Source: Microbacterium immunditiarum
Lineage (GTDB): Bacteria > Actinomycetota > Actinomycetes > Actinomycetales > Microbacteriaceae
Reading direction: 5' to 3'
Length of the DNA: 64,000 nucleotides
Assembly: GCF_013409785.1 (NCBI RefSeq)
Contig: NZ_JACCBV010000001.1
Location: forward strand, 2,418,001-2,482,000
Part shown: piece by piece, positions 59,465 through 64,000 of the stretch
Layout: every line of letters starts with the position of its first letter
Position numbering within the stretch: position 1 is the first letter of the stretch
Program-made: the position numbers and the translations under genes
The notes under the pieces: model-generated
Seen by the model: only the letters and a program-made list of their open reading frames with translations
Told to the model about the DNA's origin: nothing
Databases searched by the model: none

Positions 59465-59794
59465 ATGACCGCGACGCTCAGCCCGGAGAAGTACGACGAG
59501 GTCACCGAGGCCCTCAAGGACGTCATGGACCCCGAACTGGGGATCAACGTCGTCGACCTCGGACTCGTGTACGACCTGGCTTGGGACGACGAGAACGACG
59601 CGCTGGTCATCCACATGACGCTGACCTCCGCCGGATGCCCCCTGACCGACGTGCTCGAGGAGCAGACCGCGCAGGCTCTCGATGAGGTCGTCGAGCGGTT
59701 CCGCATCAACTGGGTGTGGATGCCGCCGTGGGGCCCGGAGCGCATCACCGACGACGGCCGCGACATGATGCGGGCGCTCGGCTTCGCGATCTGA
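59465..59794 (+). CDS. metal-sulfur cluster assembly factor (SufT/PaaD-like, MIP18/DUF59)
   Basis: 109 aa. DVMDPELGINVVDLGLVYDL is the MIP18 signature. The conserved Cys is in MTLTSAGCPLTDVLEEQ, and the tail ends VWMPPWGPERITDDGRDMMR. The family helps mature or deliver Fe-S clusters and usually closes suf operons. No sufS or sufU gene is found after sufC in this window, so cysteine desulfurase must be encoded elsewhere. No good ribosome binding site is seen, in line with a leaderless start. Confidence 0.92.
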   Translation: MTATLSPEKYDEVTEALKDVMDPELGINVVDLGLVYDLAWDDENDALVIHMTLTSAGCPLTDVLEEQTAQALDEVVERFRINWVWMPPWGPERITDDGRDMMRALGFAI

Positions 59795-59857
59795 CGCGGC
59801 TTCCGCAGACCGGTGTCGCCCGGTGACGGGGCGGACGGGGCATCCGTCTGCCCTCGA

Positions 59858-59863
59858 TAGGCT
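59858..59863 (+). promoter_or_regulatory. putative -10 of the C-S lyase gene (leaderless)
   Basis: TAGGCT ending 6 nt before the GTG at 59870. GAGGAG lies between and could instead serve a GTG at 59876. Confidence 0.4.
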
Positions 59864-59869
59864 CGAGGA

Positions 59870-61030
59870 GTGAGCGTGACCCCCTTGCAGGCCCTTCCGA
59901 TCGACCAGCTCCGCGAACGCTCGAGCACCAAGTGGCGCACCTACGGGCCGGACGTGATCCCCATGTTCGTCGCCGAGACCGACTTCCCGCTCGCGCCCGC
60001 GATCACCCAGCGACTCGCGCGGGCGGTCGCCTTGGGCGACACCGGCTATACCCCGCCCGACCCCGGCATCCGCGACGCCTTCGCGACCTTCGCGCGCCGT
60101 CGCTTCGGCTGGGCCGTCGACCCGGCCCGCGTGCGGTCGACCGTCGACGTCATGATGGGGGTCGTCGAGATCCTGCGCCGGGTCACGAAGCCGGGCGATC
60201 GCGTCATCGTCACGCCGCCGGTGTACCCGCCCTTCTACGACTGCGTGCCCGAGGCCGATGCGGTCGTCGAGCGCGTGCCGCTGCGCGACACGGGCGACCG
60301 GTGGGAGCTCGACCTCGCGGGCATCGAAGCCGCCCTCGCGGACGGTGCGCGCGCCGTGCTGCTGTGCAACCCGCACAACCCGACCGGCACGGCGCACAGC
60401 CGCGAGAGCCTCGCCGAGCTGGCGCACATCGCCGCGGCTCATGACGCGGTCGTCGTGAGCGACGAGATCCACGCCCCGCTCACGCACAGGGATGCGACGT
60501 TCACGCCGTTCCTGGCGGCGTCCGACGAGGCCGCCCAGGTGGGCTACGCCGTGACGAGCGCGAGCAAGGCGTACAACCTCGCCGGCCTCAAGTGCGCGCT
60601 CATGATCACGGCATCGGAGGAGACCACGCGGGTCGTGCGCGACATGCCGGCCGAGGTCGAGTGGCGCACAGGCCTCTTCGGTGCGCTCGCCGGTGTGGCG
60701 GCGTTCTCGCAGGAAAGCGACGCGTGGCTCGACGCCGAGCTCGCGGCGCTGGACGCCAACCGCCGGCTGCTCGCCGACCTGCTCGCCGAGCACGTTCCTG
60801 GTGCGCGCTTCCGCATCCCCGACGCGGGATTCCTCGCTTGGGTCGATCTGTCCGCGCTCGGATGGGGCGACAATCCCGCGACGAAGATCCTGCGTGAGGC
60901 GAAAGTCGCCCTCCACTTCGGACCGCACTTCGGCGACGAGGGCAAGGGGCACGTGCGCGTCAACTTCGGGTGCGACCCCGACCTTCTGCGAGAGGCCGTC
61001 GCGCGGATCGGCGCGCTGGCCGCATCGTGA
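59870..61030 (+). CDS. MalY/PatB-type pyridoxal phosphate C-S lyase (cystathionine beta-lyase)
   Basis: 386 aa class I/II aminotransferase fold. MFVAETDFPLAPAITQRL and GDTGYTPPDPGIRDAFATFA at the N-terminus, then CNPHNPTGTAHSRESLAEL, VVSDEIHAPLTHRDATFTPF and the PLP Lys in TSASKAYNLAGLKCAL. Members cleave C-S bonds of cystathionine or cysteine conjugates. It follows the suf operon and might be mistaken for SufS, but it lacks the SufS active-site Cys loop. The MFS gene start overlaps its stop (GTGA at 61027-61030). Confidence 0.92.
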   Translation: MSVTPLQALPIDQLRERSSTKWRTYGPDVIPMFVAETDFPLAPAITQRLARAVALGDTGYTPPDPGIRDAFATFARRRFGWAVDPARVRSTVDVMMGVVEILRRVTKPGDRVIVTPPVYPPFYDCVPEADAVVERVPLRDTGDRWELDLAGIEAALADGARAVLLCNPHNPTGTAHSRESLAELAHIAAAHDAVVVSDEIHAPLTHRDATFTPFLAASDEAAQVGYAVTSASKAYNLAGLKCALMITASEETTRVVRDMPAEVEWRTGLFGALAGVAAFSQESDAWLDAELAALDANRRLLADLLAEHVPGARFRIPDAGFLAWVDLSALGWGDNPATKILREAKVALHFGPHFGDEGKGHVRVNFGCDPDLLREAVARIGALAAS

Positions 61031-62412
61031 CCTCTCCGACGCCCGCGTCGCCGCCCAGCGTGGCCGGGATCTGGAGCCCGCAGTTCGTGTGGGTGACGGT
61101 GGGCGCGGTCGCGATGATCTTCCTCGCGGCGATGCAGTCCCTCGCCGTGACGACGGTGATGCCCGTCGTGAGCGCCGACCTCGACGGTGCCGCGCTGTAC
61201 GCGATCGCGTTCTCGGGCACGCTCGCCACGGGTGTCATCGGGATGGTCGCGGTCGGTGCCTGGAGCGACCGGTCCGGGCCGGTGTGGCCGCTCACGGCAT
61301 CCGTCATCCTCTTCGTCGGCGGCCTCATCGTCGCGGGGCTCGCGCCGACCATGGAGGTGCTCGTCGTCGGGCGGCTCATCCAGGGCCTCGGAACGGGCGG
61401 CCAGACCGTCGCCCTCTATGTCGTCGTCGCGCGCGTGTACCCGCCCGCGATCCACGGCCGGGTGTTCGCGGCGTTCTCCGCCGCGTGGGTCGTGCCCTCG
61501 CTCATCGGCCCGTTCCTCGCGGGAGCGGTCACCGAGTACATCCACTGGCGGTGGGTCTTCCTCGGGGTGGCAGCGCTCACGGTGCTCGCGTACATCATGG
61601 TCGCGACGCGACTGTGGGGAACTGCGCTCGACACGGAGCATCCGTCGACCGCCCGGATCGGCCCGCGGCTCGCATGCGCCGTCGCCGTCGCGATCGGCGC
61701 GCTGGCGCTCAGTCTCGCCGGCGAGCTCGGGCCGTTCGCCGTGCCGACGGTCGTGGCATCCGTGCTCGTCATCGGGTTCGCGGTGCGACCGCTGCTACCG
61801 CGCCGCACGCTCACCGCCGCACGCGGCCTGCCGAGCGTCGTGCTCATGCGCGGTCTCATCGCGGGGGCGCTCTTCGGTGCCGAGGTCTACATCCCGTACC
61901 TGCTCATCGACGAGTACGACTTCTCGCCGACGTGGGCCGGTCTCGGTCTCACCGCGGCGGCCCTCACGTGGGCGGCGGCCGCCGACGTCCAGGGCCGGTT
62001 CGGCGACCGCATCGGCAACACGCGCATCACGATCTTCGGCGTTGCCCAGCTCGCGCTGGCGACCGCGATCGCGGCGCTGTCCGCGACGCTGCACCTGCAT
62101 CCCGTGTTCGTGGTCGTCGGCTGGGCGTTCGCCGGCTCGGGGATGGGGCTCATGTACCCACGGCTGACGGTGCTCACGCTCGCGTACTCGACACCGCGCG
62201 ATCAGGGCTTCAACTCGTCGGCGCTGTCGATCTCGGACTCGGTGGGCGCGGCGACGGCGATCGCCGTCATGGGCATCGTCTTCACGACGCTCATCGCGAC
62301 GGATGCCGCGTTCCCGGCGGTCTTCATCCTCGCCGCGGGACTGGCTCTGCTCGCGCTCGTGCCGGGGCTTCGGCTGGGGCACGCGCACGAAGCTCGCGCG
62401 GAGGCGCAGTAG
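61027..62412 (+). CDS. MFS transporter (DHA2-like drug exporter family)
   Basis: 461 aa, about 12-14 helices. MFS motif A appears as GAWSDRSGPVWPL, motif C-like features as AAWVVPSLIGPFLAGAVTEY, and the VEYIHWRWVF type turn of DHA exporters as TEYIHWRWVFLGV. It is translationally coupled to the C-S lyase gene, so the pair may process and expel a thiol compound or methionine-pathway product; that is inference. It converges on the siderophore-interacting gene. Substrate unknown. Confidence 0.88.
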   Translation: MTSPTPASPPSVAGIWSPQFVWVTVGAVAMIFLAAMQSLAVTTVMPVVSADLDGAALYAIAFSGTLATGVIGMVAVGAWSDRSGPVWPLTASVILFVGGLIVAGLAPTMEVLVVGRLIQGLGTGGQTVALYVVVARVYPPAIHGRVFAAFSAAWVVPSLIGPFLAGAVTEYIHWRWVFLGVAALTVLAYIMVATRLWGTALDTEHPSTARIGPRLACAVAVAIGALALSLAGELGPFAVPTVVASVLVIGFAVRPLLPRRTLTAARGLPSVVLMRGLIAGALFGAEVYIPYLLIDEYDFSPTWAGLGLTAAALTWAAAADVQGRFGDRIGNTRITIFGVAQLALATAIAALSATLHLHPVFVVVGWAFAGSGMGLMYPRLTVLTLAYSTPRDQGFNSSALSISDSVGAATAIAVMGIVFTTLIATDAAFPAVFILAAGLALLALVPGLRLGHAHEARAEAQ

Positions 62413-62452
62413 GCCGGGGGCTCAGGCTTCGTCTCGCTTTGCTCGCTCAGCC

Positions 62453-62503
62453 TTGAGTCGACGCCCTCCAAGGCGCTGCGCGCCGTGATCCGCGTCGACT
62501 CAA
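62453..62503. terminator. inverted repeat between convergent genes, possible dispersed intergenic element
   Basis: 12-bp perfect arms TTGAGTCGACGC (62453-62464) and GCGTCGACTCAA (62492-62503) with a 27-nt loop. Just upstream is CTTCGTCTCGCTTTGCTCGC (62428-62447), which resembles intergenic repeats I remember from Microbacteriaceae. The right arm contains the stop of the siderophore-interacting gene. Confidence 0.5.
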
Positions 62504-63408
62504 TTCTCGGCCCGGCCGACCCTCCAGTACCCCATGAACGCCACCGCACGGCGATCGACGCCGCGGTCGGTGACGAGGTGCCGGCGGAGGGTCTTGATCG
62601 CGCCGGCCTCGCCCGCGAGCCACGCGTAGAGACGTGCGCGCTTGAGCGCCGCGCCGCCCTTCGCCGTGCGGGGCACCTCCCACAGGAGGCCCTCGTCGAT
62701 GTCGACCTCTTCGACGTCGGCGCCGTGCCCGGGCGGGGTCAGGGCGGTCGCCGCATCCGTCACGGACACCACGAGGTGGCCGTGTCGATGGGTCCCTCCG
62801 CGCGCTCCGACACGATACTCGAAGCCCGGATGCCGCGGCAGGTAGCCGGTGTCGCCCTCTTCGGGCACCTCGAGCACGACGACCCCGCGGGCATCGCGCG
62901 GAAGCTGCTCGAGGATCGCGGCGATCGCGGGCGCGGCGGTCTCGTCGCCCGCGAGGAGGATGTCGTCGACGTGCGCCGGAGGCACGAAGTCGACGCCGTA
63001 GCTGACTCCCGTGTGCGCGGTCGTCGGCGCGAAGATGAGTACTTCGTCGCCGACGCGCGCGCTCGCGATCCACTCCGACGCCGGACCGATGACCTCGTGC
63101 GCGACCATGTCGACGTCGACCTCGCTCGCGTGGTTCCGCACGTAGCGCGTCGTGTAGGTGCGGAACGGGGGCCGCAGGTCCTCGGGGAGGGCGCGCCACT
63201 GCGTGTACCAGTCCTCGCCCGTCGGCATCGCGTCGATGCCGACCGTCGCGGTGGGGAAGACGATCTTGATGCGCTGGTCGAAGCCCGGATCGCCGTAGTG
63301 TGCGAGGTCGTCGCCGCCGAACGTGAACCTCCGGAAGCTCGGCGTCACGTCGGCGACCGCCTTCACGGTGGCGCGGAAGAATCGGTGGGCATCACCCGGG
63401 GAGGCCAT
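62500..63408 (-). CDS. siderophore-interacting protein (NADPH-dependent ferric-siderophore reductase)
   Basis: 302 aa SIP/ViuB family. FAD-binding motif [20 protein letters not shown], with [20 protein letters not shown] before it. The NAD(P)-binding region is [20 protein letters not shown], and the C-terminal [17 protein letters not shown] followed by [10 protein letters not shown] is typical. It would reduce imported ferric siderophores in the cytoplasm to free the iron. It starts inside the 3' end of the ABC ATPase gene (17-nt overlap), so uptake and reduction are co-expressed. Confidence 0.94.
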   Translation of the reverse strand: MASPGDAHRFFRATVKAVADVTPSFRRFTFGGDDLAHYGDPGFDQRIKIVFPTATVGIDAMPTGEDWYTQWRALPEDLRPPFRTYTTRYVRNHASEVDVDMVAHEVIGPASEWIASARVGDEVLIFAPTTAHTGVSYGVDFVPPAHVDDILLAGDETAAPAIAAILEQLPRDARGVVVLEVPEEGDTGYLPRHPGFEYRVGARGGTHRHGHLVVSVTDAATALTPPGHGADVEEVDIDEGLLWEVPRTAKGGAALKRARLYAWLAGEAGAIKTLRRHLVTDRGVDRRAVAFMGYWRVGRAEN

Positions 63409-64000
63409 GCGGTGCTCCTGTCGTGACGGGGGTCGGTGCGTTCGCGGGGCCCGCGATGTGCTCGGCGGTCGCCCGCTCGGCGCCCGAAGTCTCGGCGCTG
63501 ACGATGTGGTGGCGCCCGCGGGGGAGGACGATCGGCGCACCCGACACGGGATCGGGCACGACGAGTGCGTCGAGCTCGAAGACATCGCGGATGAGCTCGC
63601 TCGTGACGACCTCGCTCGGCGCGCCGCTCGCGACGACGCGGCCGTCGCGGAGGGCGTACAGGTGGTCCGCGTAGCGGGCGGCCATGTTTATGTCGTGCAG
63701 GACCATGACGATCGTCGTGCCGCGCTCGCGATTGAGGTCGGTGAGCAGATCGAGCACCTCGACCTGGTGGGCGACATCGAGGAACGTCGTCGGCTCGTCG
63801 AGGAGGAGGATGTCGGTCTCCTGCGCGAGGGCCATGGCGATCCACACGCGCTGGCGCTGCCCACCGGAGAGCTCGTCGACGGCGCGGTCGGCGAGGTCCG
63901 ACGTGCCGGTCGCGTCGAGCGATTGCGCCACGACCTCGTAGTCGCGCGCGCTCCAGCGCGCGAGCAGCTTCTGGTGCGGATGCCGGCCGCGGCCGACGAG
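63392..64000 (-). CDS. iron-siderophore ABC transporter ATP-binding protein, N-terminus outside window
   Basis: C-terminal part of a FecE/FepC-type ATPase; the frame stays open to the right edge. Visible in order: [10 protein letters not shown], signature [20 protein letters not shown], Walker [17 protein letters not shown] and H-loop [20 protein letters not shown]. Walker A lies beyond the window. After the ATPase core a tail of about 50 residues runs to [10 protein letters not shown]. It energises uptake of ferric siderophores, with permease and binding-protein genes expected to the right. It is followed by the siderophore-interacting protein gene with an overlap. Confidence 0.93.
   Translation of the reverse strand, partial: LVGRGRHPHQKLLARWSARDYEVVAQSLDATGTSDLADRAVDELSGGQRQRVWIAMALAQETDILLLDEPTTFLDVAHQVEVLDLLTDLNRERGTTIVMVLHDINMAARYADHLYALRDGRVVASGAPSEVVTSELIRDVFELDALVVPDPVSGAPIVLPRGRHHIVSAETSGAERATAEHIAGPANAPTPVTTGAPHGLPG

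Noticed and set aside
59870..61030. SufS cysteine desulfurase next to the suf genes
   Set aside because: Motifs (GDTGYTPPDPGIRDAF, SASKAYNLAGLKCAL) are MalY/PatB-type and the SufS Cys loop is missing.

Overview
High-GC actinobacterial chromosome. Gene order (rpsA, coaE, uvrB, uvrA, uvrC, rapZ, whiA, gap-pgk-tpiA-secG-rbpA facing pgl-opcA-zwf-pgi-tal-tkt, ctaB/ctaA, sufBDC), frequent GTG starts, abundant 4-nt start/stop overlaps and protein similarity point to Microbacteriaceae, most likely Microbacterium or a close relative. This assignment comes from remembered gene order and families, not a database search. No tRNA, rRNA, CRISPR array, transposase or prophage gene was seen, so the window looks like core chromosome with small accessory insertions.

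Layout. 1-500: end of an epoxide-hydrolase-like gene. 508-7824 (-): four-gene FtsX-type ABC exporter operon; one ATPase carries an AbrB-like tail. 7994-13477: methyltransferase, M3 peptidase, and an ArsR-type regulator/small protein/MFS operon with an operator cluster over its promoter. 13530-16359 (-): valS and a small gene. 16459-18247: secreted PKD-like protein and lipoproteins, part of it lower in GC. 18216-20863: FUSC exporter, DksA-like zinc protein, a 55-residue membrane protein and a PH-domain protein. 21088-26377: rpsA, then a two-component/GGDEF-like cluster whose histidine kinase is broken by a one-base frameshift. 26905-29679: coaE and uvrB. 29814-31546: a TasA-like / SipW-like signal peptidase / proline-rich surface-protein operon with a large hairpin after its first gene. 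31608-32326: small Cys protein divergent from an OhrR-like MarR regulator with a shared palindrome. 32421-39191: uvrA, uvrC, rapZ, whiA. 39323: superoxide dismutase. 40053-43808: lower glycolysis, secG, rbpA. 43906-52206 (-): pentose phosphate operon. 52517-55458: haem O/A synthesis genes around an SDR. 55706-59794: suf Fe-S assembly operon with a structured leader. 59870-62412: C-S lyase and MFS exporter. 62500-64000 (-): siderophore-interacting protein and the start of a siderophore ABC ATPase.

How the parts work together. Two convergent blocks hold most of central carbon metabolism (gap, pgk, tpiA against tkt, tal, pgi, zwf, opcA, pgl). The three excinuclease genes lie within 10 kb, interrupted by the TasA/SipW island. 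Haem A synthesis and Fe-S assembly sit back to back. Many genes start 6-7 nt after a TANNNT hexamer, which suggests widespread leaderless transcription and helps choose start codons. Several of these -10 hexamers contain the TAG stop codon of the upstream gene.
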